Both the position numbers and the translations under genes were made by a program. From Bifidobacterium margollesii (GTDB lineage Bacteria > Actinomycetota > Actinomycetes > Actinomycetales > Bifidobacteriaceae): a DNA stretch of 42,771 nucleotides. Below are positions 15,078 to 23,519 of the stretch, one piece after another (position 1 is the stretch's first letter; every line of letters begins with the position of its first letter). The stretch spans positions 1 to 42,771 of the forward strand of contig NZ_NMWU01000001.1 in assembly GCF_002860355.1 (NCBI RefSeq), read 5' to 3'. The notes under the pieces were generated by a model. That model made no database searches. It was not told where the DNA came from and was given only the letters and a program-made list of their open reading frames with translations.

Positions 15078-17792
15078 ATGCGGATGGTGTGGCGTATCTT
15101 TGCGCGAGATGTGCTGCGTCTGTTGAAAAACCCTGTGGCCGTGGTCATCACGCTCGGCGTGGCGCTTATTCCATCCCTCTACGCATGGTTCAACATCGTG
15201 GCCAACTGGGACCCGTACTCCAACACCGGCAGCATCCAGGTGGCCGTGGTGAATCAGGATGCCGGCGCCGACAACGATCTCGTCGGACATCTCGACGCCG
15301 GTGGGCAGGTGGTCAGTCAGCTTAAAACGAACCATGAACTCGGCTGGCGGTTCGTCGACGAAAGCGACGCCATGCGCGGCGTGAACAGCGGCGAATACTA
15401 TGCCGCCATCGTGATCCCGAAGGATTTCAGCGCCAAACTCATCGGCACGGTCACCTCGGTCTCCGCCGACACCAGCGCGGACGGCGGCAACACCAACGTA
15501 ACCAGACGGCCGCAGATCGACTACTACGTCAACGAAAAACGCAATGCGATCGCGCCGAAGATCACCGACACCGGCGCCACCACGATCGACCAGCAGATCA
15601 ACCAGACGTTCGTCTCCACCGTCTCCTCCACCGTGGTCAGCAAGATCAAGGAGGAAACCGGGGAGGCCCAGACCAAAGTCGACAAGACGCAGGACCAGCT
15701 GATCGGCAGCGTGACCCAGGCGATGAGCGATCTCGACAAGGCACGCAACGCCATCGACGCGATGAGTCGCAGCATCGACGCCGCAGACACGACATTGAAC
15801 GACGCCGACCGGTCCCTCCAACTGCTCTCCAAGCAGATCGCATCCACCCGAAAAACCCTGACCGCCACCGGCGATACGCTCGGCGAAGCGCGCAAGGAAT
15901 CGCTCGCCTTCACCGGCACGCTCGACTCCGCGCTCGCCGACGGCACCGGCAAACTCAGCGGCATCACCGTTTCCGCCAACACCGCGGCCGGCGGCATCAT
16001 CGGCGGGCTCAACACCGTGCAGAGCCGGGTGGATTCGGCCGCCGACGCCCAGCAGCAGGTGATCGACAACAACGCCGCGGCGATCTCCGCATTGCAATCC
16101 GCTCTTGACCTGGTGAACGGCAGCGCGAACATCAGCCAATCGGTCAAAGACCGGATCGCCGAGCAGGTGCGGCCGCAGATCGACACGCTCACCCATGCGA
16201 ACGAGCAGGCGCAAACCAACCTCGACACCTTCCGCAGACAATCCAGTTCGATCACCGGCAACGGCATCAACGCCACCACCAGCGGTGCCAAGGCGATCGA
16301 TACGGCAGCCAGCGGCGGCGTCGCCGGACTGAACGCCACGCGAACCGGGCTGAACCGGACCATCACGCCGTCCCTGCTCGCCGGAATGGACTCGTTCTCG
16401 GCCATGACCGGCACCCTCGACGGCACGCTCGCCGGCCTCGATTCCAGCATCAGCCAAAGCCGCGGACTGGTGATGCAGCTGAAATCCACGCTCGGCCAGA
16501 CCAAAACCACGCTCGGCCAGACGTCCAACGCCCTGCGGAGCGTATCGGGCAATCTGAAGACCACGCGCACCGATCTGGCCGCGCTGGACTCCGGCAGCAT
16601 ATGGAATGAACTGTCCGAACACGTCGATCTGAACGCCCAGGCCGTGGGCGACTTCATGGCCTCGCCGGTGAACCTCACCACGAAAACCGTGTACCCGGTG
16701 GCCAACTACGGTTCCGCAGTCACCCCCTTCTACACGAATCTGGCCCTATGGGTCGGCGGATTCGTGCTCATCGCCATCTTCAAACTGGAAGTCGACCGTG
16801 ATGATCTGCGGGGGCATGATTTCAACGCGATCCAAGGGTATCTCGGTCGGTGGCTGCTGCTCATCACCGTCGGATTCATGCAGGCGATCATCTGCACGGT
16901 CGGCGATCTGGTGATCGGCATCCAATGCGACCACCCCCTGCTGTTCGTGCTCGCCGGCTGCTGGATCTCCTTCGTCTACGTGAACATCATCTATGCGCTC
17001 GCCGCCGCGTTCAAACACATCGGCAAGGCGGTGGCGGTGATCCTCGTGATCATGCAGATCCCCGGATCGTCCGGCATGTATCCGATTGAGATGATGCCCG
17101 ACTTCTTCCAGCGGCTCTACCCGTTCCTGCCGTTCACCTACGGCATCAACGCGATGCGCGAAACCATCGGCGGCATGTACTCCGGCCACTATTGGAACGA
17201 TCTGCGGTTCCTGCTGTGGTTCCTGATCGCGGCGCTGTTCATCGGACTCGTGGCCCGGCAGTATCTGCTCAACCTCAACGCGCTGTTCGACCGACGTCTG
17301 GGTGCCACCGACCTGATGGTGTGCGAGAAGAACAACCTCACCAACGAACGGTTCAAGCTGGTCTCCGTGGTCAAACTGCTGATGGACGTGCCCGAATACC
17401 GGCAGCGCATCCGCCATCAGGCGCAGCGGTTCTTCCGCTGGTATCCGCTGCTCATCAACGCCGGTCTGGTGGCGATCGTGGTGATCCCGATGGTCTTCCT
17501 GGTGCTGATGTTCAGCGTCGAATCGAAGATCATCATGCTCACCGCGTGGATCACATCGATCATCCTGATCGACGTCTATCTGATCGTGGTGGAGTATATG
17601 GCCGACAGCGCCGGCAGGCAGCTTGGCATGAGCGTGATGAAGCCCGAGGACTTCCGCGACGCCATCGTGGAACGGTTCACCCGGCATCATCGTTTCGGTG
17701 CGCATACGGGTGGATCTCACGGCAGCGGTGTGCACGACGGCGGTTCGCACGGTGGTAGTTCACATACCGGGAAGGACGGTGACCGCCGATGA
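15078..17792 (+). CDS. YhgE/Pip-family membrane protein, first of a pair
   Basis: A 904-residue protein of the YhgE/phage-infection-protein family: one N-terminal membrane helix (about 18-42) with the family stretch LYAWFNI...WDPYSNT, a long extracytoplasmic coiled region rich in Ala, Asp, Ser and Thr (about 90-520), then a C-terminal ABC-2-type membrane block. After the usual last helices it carries an extra segment with two more helices and a Gly/Ser/His-rich tail (GGSHGSG, GGSHGGSSH). A good ribosome site (GGGAGG) precedes the ATG. It overlaps the next paralogue by ATGA. Members resemble exporters without their own ATPase; Pip is a phage receptor in lactococci. Cargo unknown. Confidence 0.82.
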   Translation: MRMVWRIFARDVLRLLKNPVAVVITLGVALIPSLYAWFNIVANWDPYSNTGSIQVAVVNQDAGADNDLVGHLDAGGQVVSQLKTNHELGWRFVDESDAMRGVNSGEYYAAIVIPKDFSAKLIGTVTSVSADTSADGGNTNVTRRPQIDYYVNEKRNAIAPKITDTGATTIDQQINQTFVSTVSSTVVSKIKEETGEAQTKVDKTQDQLIGSVTQAMSDLDKARNAIDAMSRSIDAADTTLNDADRSLQLLSKQIASTRKTLTATGDTLGEARKESLAFTGTLDSALADGTGKLSGITVSANTAAGGIIGGLNTVQSRVDSAADAQQQVIDNNAAAISALQSALDLVNGSANISQSVKDRIAEQVRPQIDTLTHANEQAQTNLDTFRRQSSSITGNGINATTSGAKAIDTAASGGVAGLNATRTGLNRTITPSLLAGMDSFSAMTGTLDGTLAGLDSSISQSRGLVMQLKSTLGQTKTTLGQTSNALRSVSGNLKTTRTDLAALDSGSIWNELSEHVDLNAQAVGDFMASPVNLTTKTVYPVANYGSAVTPFYTNLALWVGGFVLIAIFKLEVDRDDLRGHDFNAIQGYLGRWLLLITVGFMQAIICTVGDLVIGIQCDHPLLFVLAGCWISFVYVNIIYALAAAFKHIGKAVAVILVIMQIPGSSGMYPIEMMPDFFQRLYPFLPFTYGINAMRETIGGMYSGHYWNDLRFLLWFLIAALFIGLVARQYLLNLNALFDRRLGATDLMVCEKNNLTNERFKLVSVVKLLMDVPEYRQRIRHQAQRFFRWYPLLINAGLVAIVVIPMVFLVLMFSVESKIIMLTAWITSIILIDVYLIVVEYMADSAGRQLGMSVMKPEDFRDAIVERFTRHHRFGAHTGGSHGSGVHDGGSHGGSSHTGKDGDRR

Positions 17793-20002
17793 GGAACATC
17801 TGGCGCATCTTCGCCCGCGATGTGCGCAACGCCGTCGGCAACGTGATCGGCGTGATCGTGGTGATCGGCCTGGTCGTCGTGCCGGCCCTGTACGCATGGT
17901 TCAACATCGCGGCCAGCTGGGATCCGTACAGCAACACCTCCGAACTCAAGGTGGCGGTGGCCAGCGACGACGAAGGCTACAAATCCGATCTGATCCCCGT
18001 GAAGATCAACGTGGGGGAGACCGTGACCAACACCCTGCGTGCCAACGATCAGCTTGACTGGCAGTTCGTCAAGTCGGATCGGGCCGTCGACGGCGTGCGG
18101 TCCGGCGAATACTATGCGGCCATCGTGATCCCGAAAAGCTTCTCCGCAGACATGATGACCCTGTTCTCACCCAAGGTGAAGCACGCGAAACTGCTGTACT
18201 ACACCAACGAGAAGGCCAACGCCATCGCCCCCCACGTCACCGACACCGGCGCCACCACCATCACCACCCAGATCGACAGCACCTTCGCCAAAACCGTGGG
18301 GCAGGTGGAACTCGATCTGGTGGGCAACCTGTTCCAATACATGCAAAGCGATCAGATGCAGTCGTATGTGGCCAACGCCACCAAACACATCGGATCGATG
18401 GCCGACCAGCTGAACACCGCGGCGGATCAGACCTCCGCATACTCGTCGCTGCTGGGATCGACCGGCGAGCTGATCAGCTCCACCGATAATCTGATCACCA
18501 CCGCCGGCGACGGCGTGAACGGCGCGAAGAAAAGCCTCGATCAGGCGAAAACCGGCATCGATTCGCTCGACGCCGCACTCTCCGGCACGGCGGACACGCT
18601 GAACACGGCGCTCGCCGACAGTGAGCGGAGCTACGACGCGGTGAACCGCGAGGTCGACTCCTCCTTCGATGCGATCGGCCGGCAGGCCAACGTGGCGAAC
18701 ACCCAATTGGGCGATCTTTCCGGCAAGGTGAAGGACTCCGCCGCCGCATACGGTTCGCTCGCCGATTCGCTCAAGCAGGTGCAGCGGCAGACCGACGACA
18801 CGGCGGTGAAGGACGCGCTCGGCCGCAGCATCGACATGATCGAGCGTGCGCAGCGCGCTCAAAGCACACTGGCCGGCGATCTCGGCGACGCGGCGAACAC
18901 CCTGACTGGAACCACGGCGAACGTCAATGCCAAACGGTCCGATCTCAAACGGCAGATCGTCGAATCCAAATCCTCGGTGACCAAGGCTCGTGACACCTAC
19001 GAATCCGGTCTGAAACCGAAACTCACCACGCTGGCCGGTTCCATCGCCGACGTGGGCGCACAGTCCCGTACCGTGGCCGAAAGCCTGAAGAACACCATGC
19101 GTTCGCTTGACGGGGTAGCCGGCGGATCGGCGGATTCGATCACCCGCATCCGCACGATGCTGAACGACTCCGCCAAGCAGATGACCACGTCGGCGAACCG
19201 TTTGCACGATCTGGGCAATCGACTCACCGCGGCCTACAACGGCGGCTCCCCGAAGGAGCTCGCCCAGCTCAGGCAGTTCTCCAACGCCGACGCCGATTCG
19301 CTCGCCACACTGCTCAGCTCGCCGGTCTCGCTCAACCGCGTATCGGTGTATCACATCGAGAACTATGGCTCGGCGATGGCCCCGTTCTACACGATTCTGT
19401 CGATCTGGGTGGGGGCCATCGTGCTGGTGGCCATGATGAAGGTGCAGCTTTCCGACCGGGCCAAGGCCGAGCTGGGTGCACTGCCGGCCCATGCGGGCCT
19501 TCGGTTGCACGAGGAGTATTTCGGCCGATACCTGTTCTTCCTGCTGCTCGCGCTGTGCCAGGGACTGCTGGTGGGTCTCGGCGATCTGTACTATCTGGAG
19601 ATCCAGGTGCGCAGTGCATGGCAGTTCATTCTGGTGTGCCTGGTGGCTGCGGTGGTGTTCTCGAACATCACCTATACGCTCACCCTTTCGTTCGGTGACA
19701 TCGGCAAGGCCATGGCCGTGGTGCTGCTGGTGATGCAGGTGGCCGGATCGGGAGGCACCTTCCCGATGGAAGTGCTGCCTGGACCGTTCAAGGCGCTGTA
19801 CCCGTTCCTGCTGTTCCCGCACGGCATCGCCGCCATGCATGCGGCCATCGCCGGCTCGTACGGCAACGAATACTGGGTGGAACTCGGGATTCTGGCGCTG
19901 TTCCTCGTGCCATCGCTGCTGCTCGGACTGGTGTTGCGCAAGCCGGTGATCCGGCTGAACGACTGGATCATCCGCAACCTCGAAAGCACCAAGCTGATGT
20001 GA
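17789..20002 (+). CDS. YhgE/Pip-family membrane protein, second of a pair
   Basis: A 737-residue paralogue of the preceding protein. The N-termini match closely (WRIFARDV, LYAWFNI, WDPYSNT), but this one lacks the extra C-terminal helices and the His-rich tail. It has an N-terminal helix, a long helical extracytoplasmic region with heptad-like Ala/Leu/Asp spacing (roughly 170-500), and a C-terminal block of about five to six helices containing GSGGTFPMEVLP. ATGA overlap (17789-17792) implies translational coupling and a heteromeric complex. The TetR gene downstream at 22259 is the nearest regulator. Confidence 0.82.
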   Translation: MRNIWRIFARDVRNAVGNVIGVIVVIGLVVVPALYAWFNIAASWDPYSNTSELKVAVASDDEGYKSDLIPVKINVGETVTNTLRANDQLDWQFVKSDRAVDGVRSGEYYAAIVIPKSFSADMMTLFSPKVKHAKLLYYTNEKANAIAPHVTDTGATTITTQIDSTFAKTVGQVELDLVGNLFQYMQSDQMQSYVANATKHIGSMADQLNTAADQTSAYSSLLGSTGELISSTDNLITTAGDGVNGAKKSLDQAKTGIDSLDAALSGTADTLNTALADSERSYDAVNREVDSSFDAIGRQANVANTQLGDLSGKVKDSAAAYGSLADSLKQVQRQTDDTAVKDALGRSIDMIERAQRAQSTLAGDLGDAANTLTGTTANVNAKRSDLKRQIVESKSSVTKARDTYESGLKPKLTTLAGSIADVGAQSRTVAESLKNTMRSLDGVAGGSADSITRIRTMLNDSAKQMTTSANRLHDLGNRLTAAYNGGSPKELAQLRQFSNADADSLATLLSSPVSLNRVSVYHIENYGSAMAPFYTILSIWVGAIVLVAMMKVQLSDRAKAELGALPAHAGLRLHEEYFGRYLFFLLLALCQGLLVGLGDLYYLEIQVRSAWQFILVCLVAAVVFSNITYTLTLSFGDIGKAMAVVLLVMQVAGSGGTFPMEVLPGPFKALYPFLLFPHGIAAMHAAIAGSYGNEYWVELGILALFLVPSLLLGLVLRKPVIRLNDWIIRNLESTKLM

Positions 20003-20012
20003 GCGGGCTGAT

Positions 20013-20039
20013 CGGGTTGCTCGGGTTGCTCGGGTTGCT
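20013..20039. repeat. 9-bp tandem repeat, three copies
   Basis: CGGGTTGCT at 20013, 20022 and 20031, followed by a decayed fourth copy, just after the YhgE stop codon. Confidence 0.85.
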
Positions 20040-20113
20040 CGGGCTGGTTGGGTCTACGGCTGATCCCACGGTCGACCACGCGGTTGACCCCGGCGTGGCG
20101 TAGGCTCGATCGC

Positions 20114-21166
20114 ATGGATGTGAAGCTGCTCGACGAAGCCACGTATGCCGAAACGATGATGACCACGGTGCGCCCCGCACTGGCCGAATGCCGTGACGAA
20201 GGATGGCTCGCCCCGTCTCGCGCCGAACGGCTGACGAAGCTGCGCCACCCCGGTCTGCTGCACTACGTGTGCTATGACGCCGATCGCTTCGATACGCTGC
20301 GCGAACACGGTGCGACCGGTCAGTTCCGCGGCGCGGTGGTGATTTCCCACGGCTTCACCGAATTCGCCGAGCGGTTCGAGGAACTGGCCTGGTATCTGCT
20401 GCTCGACGGATACAGCGTCTGCATTCTGGAACACCGCGGCCATGGATTCTCCCCGCACGACGTGAACGACGAAAGTCTGGTGTGGATCGACGACTGGCAC
20501 CGGTACGTTGATGATCTGGCCAAGTTCTGTTCGCTGATCGGCAAACGATATGCCAAGGATGCTCCACTGTATCTGTACGGGCATTCGATGGGCGGCGGCG
20601 TGGCGGCGGCACTGCTGCAGGAGCATCCGACGCTGATCGACAAGGCCGTGCTTTCCGCGCCGATGATCGCCCCGAAAACCGGCATGCCGCTGTGGTTCGC
20701 CCCCGTGGTGACCGAAACCGCGTGTGCGATCGGCCTCAGTCGGCATATCGCTCCCACGCAGCAGCGATTCAGCGAGGAGTTCGACGCCGATTTCCATGAG
20801 GGACTGAGCCTGGAGCGCGCCCGCTGGGTGCATGAGCTGCGGTTGCAGCATGTGGAATACCACACCAATGCGGCCACGTTCGGCTGGGTGAATCAGGGTT
20901 TGCGCATGAGTCGGGCACTGCTGAAACGCGAGGCCTGCGAACGGATCGAAACCCCGATTCTGGTGTTTCAGGCCGAAAGCGACCGGTATGTGCTGCTCGG
21001 ACCGCAGGATCGGTTCGTCCGGCAGGTGCAGGAGGGCGGATGCCCGGCGACGCTCGTGCGGCTGGCCGGGTCGCACCACGAGATGACCACCGAGCGCAAC
21101 GCGGTGATGGAGCAGTACATCGGTCGGATCCTCGAATTCCTCCGCACGCCCATCATCGAGGAATAG
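20114..21166 (+). CDS. Alpha/beta hydrolase, lysophospholipase/monoacylglycerol-lipase-like
   Basis: A 350-residue Hydrolase_4 (PldB-like) protein. Features: ISHGFTEFAERFEELA oxyanion strand, EHRGHGFS, nucleophile elbow GHSMGG (Ser near 160), acid near AESDRYV and base in GSHHEM. No signal peptide is seen. The ATG at 20114 is preferred because the residues encoded upstream are low-complexity and start within the 9-bp repeat region; the ribosome site is weak. It lies 111 bases after the YhgE pair and may be co-transcribed, which would suit a lipid-related role for the membrane pair (inference). Confidence 0.82.
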   Translation: MDVKLLDEATYAETMMTTVRPALAECRDEGWLAPSRAERLTKLRHPGLLHYVCYDADRFDTLREHGATGQFRGAVVISHGFTEFAERFEELAWYLLLDGYSVCILEHRGHGFSPHDVNDESLVWIDDWHRYVDDLAKFCSLIGKRYAKDAPLYLYGHSMGGGVAAALLQEHPTLIDKAVLSAPMIAPKTGMPLWFAPVVTETACAIGLSRHIAPTQQRFSEEFDADFHEGLSLERARWVHELRLQHVEYHTNAATFGWVNQGLRMSRALLKREACERIETPILVFQAESDRYVLLGPQDRFVRQVQEGGCPATLVRLAGSHHEMTTERNAVMEQYIGRILEFLRTPIIEE

Positions 21167-21187
21167 GCGCTTCGGATGCCCTGCGAA

Positions 21188-21240
21188 TTCTGCCTTCCCC
21201 TCGGGGGGAAGGTGGCCGGCGCAGCCGGTCGGATGAGGGG
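21188..21240 (+). repeat. 53-bp dispersed REP-like repeat, copy 1
   Basis: Contains two hairpins: CTTCCCC/GGGGAAG and GGCCGGC/GCCGGTC, ending GGATGAGGGG. Identical over 53 bp to 21281-21333. Confidence 0.88.
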
Positions 21241-21280
21241 CCTAGGGTGATTTCGGCTGGACACTGGAACCTGCCGCCCC

Positions 21281-21333
21281 TTCTGCCTTCCCCTCGGGGG
21301 GAAGGTGGCCGGCGCAGCCGGTCGGATGAGGGG
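21281..21333 (+). repeat. 53-bp dispersed REP-like repeat, copy 2
   Basis: Perfect copy of 21188-21240, 93 bases downstream in the same orientation, between two hydrolase genes. Each copy can fold into two consecutive stable hairpins, so the pair may also terminate the gene ending at 21166. Confidence 0.88.
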
Positions 21334-21425
21334 ATTCGGGTGATCGTGGCCGAGTACACGCAATTGTGACCAAGTAAACAGGATCCGGCTATCCGGGACC
21401 GATGCCGTGCACATATAGTGGATTT

Positions 21426-22205
21426 ATGGATAACGAACAGCACACAGAAGTCCGCAGACGCTTCCCGGAGCTGCCGGTCGGCAGGCAGTCCGCCGAGGTG
21501 CCCGGTCATTTTGGCGATCCGCTCACGGTCGAGCATGCGCTGTGGTCCCGCGGCGAAGGCCATGCCAATCCTGGCAAGTCGATGTTCCTGCTGCTCCACG
21601 GATGGGGATCGAACGAGCAGGACATGGCCGATCTGATGAGTTACATTGCCCCCTACAACGATTACGTCGCACTGCGCGCCCCGCTTCCTCTGCCCGCACA
21701 GTATCGGAATCCCGAGGACGACGGCGTGCGCGCCACATGGTTCCATGACGCCGTGCCGGCCGGCGAGGATCGCGATCATGACGCCTATGCTGCGGCCGTT
21801 GCCATCGACGACTGGGTGGCGGCGAACATCCCCGAAAGCCGGGACGTCGTGCCGCTCGGATTCTCGCAGGGTGGTCTGCTCGCCGTGCATCTGTTGCGGC
21901 TCAACCCCCGTCGATATCGTGCGGTGATCTGCCTTTCCGGATTTTTGGCTCAGGGTTCCGTCGCCGGAACGACACCGGGGGACGCCGATCTCGATGCGCT
22001 GCAGGTGCCGGTGTTCTTCGGTTTCGGAGACAAGGATCAGGTGCTGCCGAGAAACGAGCACCTGGCGATGAGCGCCTGGTTGGAGGAGCACACGTACCTT
22101 AAATACCGCGAATATCCGAAGCTTGATCATGCGGTGAGCCTGAGTGAGTTCGACGATATTCGTCAGTGGCTGAGCGACAACAACATCACCTCCGGCATCA
22201 TGTGA
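21426..22205 (+). CDS. Alpha/beta hydrolase of the phospholipase/carboxylesterase (COG0400) group
   Basis: A 259-residue hydrolase with a LLHGWGSNEQDM oxyanion region, nucleophile GFSQGG and acid/base in FGDKDQV and KLDHAVSL. This is the dienelactone-hydrolase/carboxylesterase type, acting on small esters. A -10-like TATAGT at 21414-21419 ends 6 bases before the ATG at 21426, so the message may be leaderless; an upstream in-frame ATG at 21402 has no better site and would lie before that promoter. It converges with the TetR gene. Confidence 0.8.
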   Translation: MDNEQHTEVRRRFPELPVGRQSAEVPGHFGDPLTVEHALWSRGEGHANPGKSMFLLLHGWGSNEQDMADLMSYIAPYNDYVALRAPLPLPAQYRNPEDDGVRATWFHDAVPAGEDRDHDAYAAAVAIDDWVAANIPESRDVVPLGFSQGGLLAVHLLRLNPRRYRAVICLSGFLAQGSVAGTTPGDADLDALQVPVFFGFGDKDQVLPRNEHLAMSAWLEEHTYLKYREYPKLDHAVSLSEFDDIRQWLSDNNITSGIM

Positions 22206-22242
22206 TCGGCACCGTGTGACCGTACGGGGCATCATGTGATCG
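22194..22242. repeat. 15-bp direct repeat spanning the hydrolase stop
   Basis: GGCATCATGTGATCG at 22194-22208 (containing the TGA stop) and again at 22228-22242. Confidence 0.8.
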
Positions 22243-22258
22243 CAAAAGGCGGCGACCG

Positions 22259-22882
22259 TCACCGCTCCGCGTATTTCAGCTCCGGCTTCGGGTCGAGGTT
22301 CGAAATGCCGTTCCACGCCATATTCACGATGTACGCCGCAAGCTGCTCCTTGCTCAGCTTGCGGTGGGTGGACCAGTACTGCCCGGTGAACACCGTCATC
22401 CCCACCAGCATCTGCGCGTAGTAGGGCACGCCCTTCGCCGGAATCCTGCGTTTTTTGAAGGCGTCGACCAGCAGTTCCTCCACGCGGATCGAAATATCGC
22501 CGAGCAGGGAACTGAACGATCCGGAAGGATCGGTGCTCGGCGAATCGCGAACCAACACCTGGAATCCGTCCGGATTGTTCTCGATGTACGTCAACAGGGC
22601 CATCGCCGCCTTCTCCACGATCTGACGCGAATGATCGTCGGGATTGGACAACGATGTGACGAGCGACTCGGTGAGCGATTGCATCTCACGATCCACGATC
22701 ACCGCGTACAACCCCTCTTTGCCGCCGAAATGCTCGTAGACGATCGGTTTGCTCACCTTCGCGCTCGCCGCGATCTCCTCCACGCTCACCGCGGCGAACC
22801 CCTTGGCCGCGAACAGCGCGCGGGCCACGTCGATCAGCTGTTCGCGGCGCTGCATCGCCGTCATTCTCGAAGTTCCGCTCAT
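22259..22882 (-). CDS. TetR-family transcriptional regulator
   Basis: A 207-residue TetR repressor: helix-turn-helix at about 30-50 (SVEEIAASAKVSKPIVYEHFG) and an all-helical ligand domain. The start lies next to a dyad at 22885-22902, so it is probably autoregulated. Its likely wider targets are the nearby YhgE pair and hydrolases, since YhgE-type genes are often under TetR control; that is inference. Confidence 0.87.
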   Translation of the reverse strand: MSGTSRMTAMQRREQLIDVARALFAAKGFAAVSVEEIAASAKVSKPIVYEHFGGKEGLYAVIVDREMQSLTESLVTSLSNPDDHSRQIVEKAAMALLTYIENNPDGFQVLVRDSPSTDPSGSFSSLLGDISIRVEELLVDAFKKRRIPAKGVPYYAQMLVGMTVFTGQYWSTHRKLSKEQLAAYIVNMAWNGISNLDPKPELKYAER

Positions 22883-22884
22883 AC

Positions 22885-22902
22885 CTGATCAGTGTAGATC
22901 AG
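22885..22902 (-). promoter_or_regulatory. TetR operator overlapping its own -10
   Basis: Inverted repeat CTGATC (22885-22890) / GATCAG (22897-22902). Its 6-base spacer reads TACACT on the minus strand, a -10-like hexamer, only 8 bases before the TetR ATG. This suggests autorepression and a very short or absent leader. Confidence 0.55.
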
Positions 22903-22999
22903 AGGGTTGCGCGCCCTACGTAGAACAGCTTGTAAATATGGCGCAACAAAATGGAATGAGGCGTGTTGTCGGTAGACACACCCTGAGAGAATATGAGGC

Positions 23000-23443
23000 A
23001 TGCCGATGCTCATTATCCTGATTCTCTGGGTCGCCATCGTGGTGGCCCTTATCGTCTACGTGCTGGTACATGCACGTCGCGAATCCCATCGTACGGATTT
23101 TTTCTACAACATGGATCAGGATCCCGAGTCCCAGCGTCGCAAGCCGCGGGCCGTGAGCACGAACATCGCCTTTACCCCCTCGCAGTCGTCCCGACGTCGA
23201 TCGGCCCCGGATGCGGCCGGTCAATCCACGTCCGAAACGCCGGTATACGTGAACGATCCTTCCGTGGTGGAGGTGCGGGGATTGGGGCGCGGCATCGATA
23301 TTCCCGACGTTGCCGATACCTCCGGTCAGAACGGGCAGGTCAGGCATGACGGGTCGGCTGGCCAGAACGGATCGGTCGGCCGCAATGAGGTGGGATTCGG
23401 GCCTGCGGACGGCGGCGACCATCCCTCCGAACTGGATCGGTGA
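23000..23443 (+). CDS. Small membrane-anchored hypothetical protein
   Basis: A 147-residue protein with one N-terminal membrane helix (LIILILWVAIVVALIVYVLV, about 4-23) and a hydrophilic, Ser/Arg/Gly-rich, probably disordered cytoplasmic tail with no recognisable domain. GAGG at 22995-22998 fits a start at 23006 (second Met) better than 23000. It lies just upstream of ftsY on the same strand with a 76-base gap. Confidence 0.6.
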   Translation: MPMLIILILWVAIVVALIVYVLVHARRESHRTDFFYNMDQDPESQRRKPRAVSTNIAFTPSQSSRRRSAPDAAGQSTSETPVYVNDPSVVEVRGLGRGIDIPDVADTSGQNGQVRHDGSAGQNGSVGRNEVGFGPADGGDHPSELDR

Positions 23444-23519
23444 CATCGGTTCTCCGGTAATGGAGGATTCCCGGTGATATCGGCTCCCCGATGACCTGAG
23501 GGGTCGTTAGGGTTGGGGT

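Noticed and set aside
15057-16622. 521-residue minus-strand open frame
   Set aside because: Antisense to the first YhgE gene; no recognisable protein pattern.
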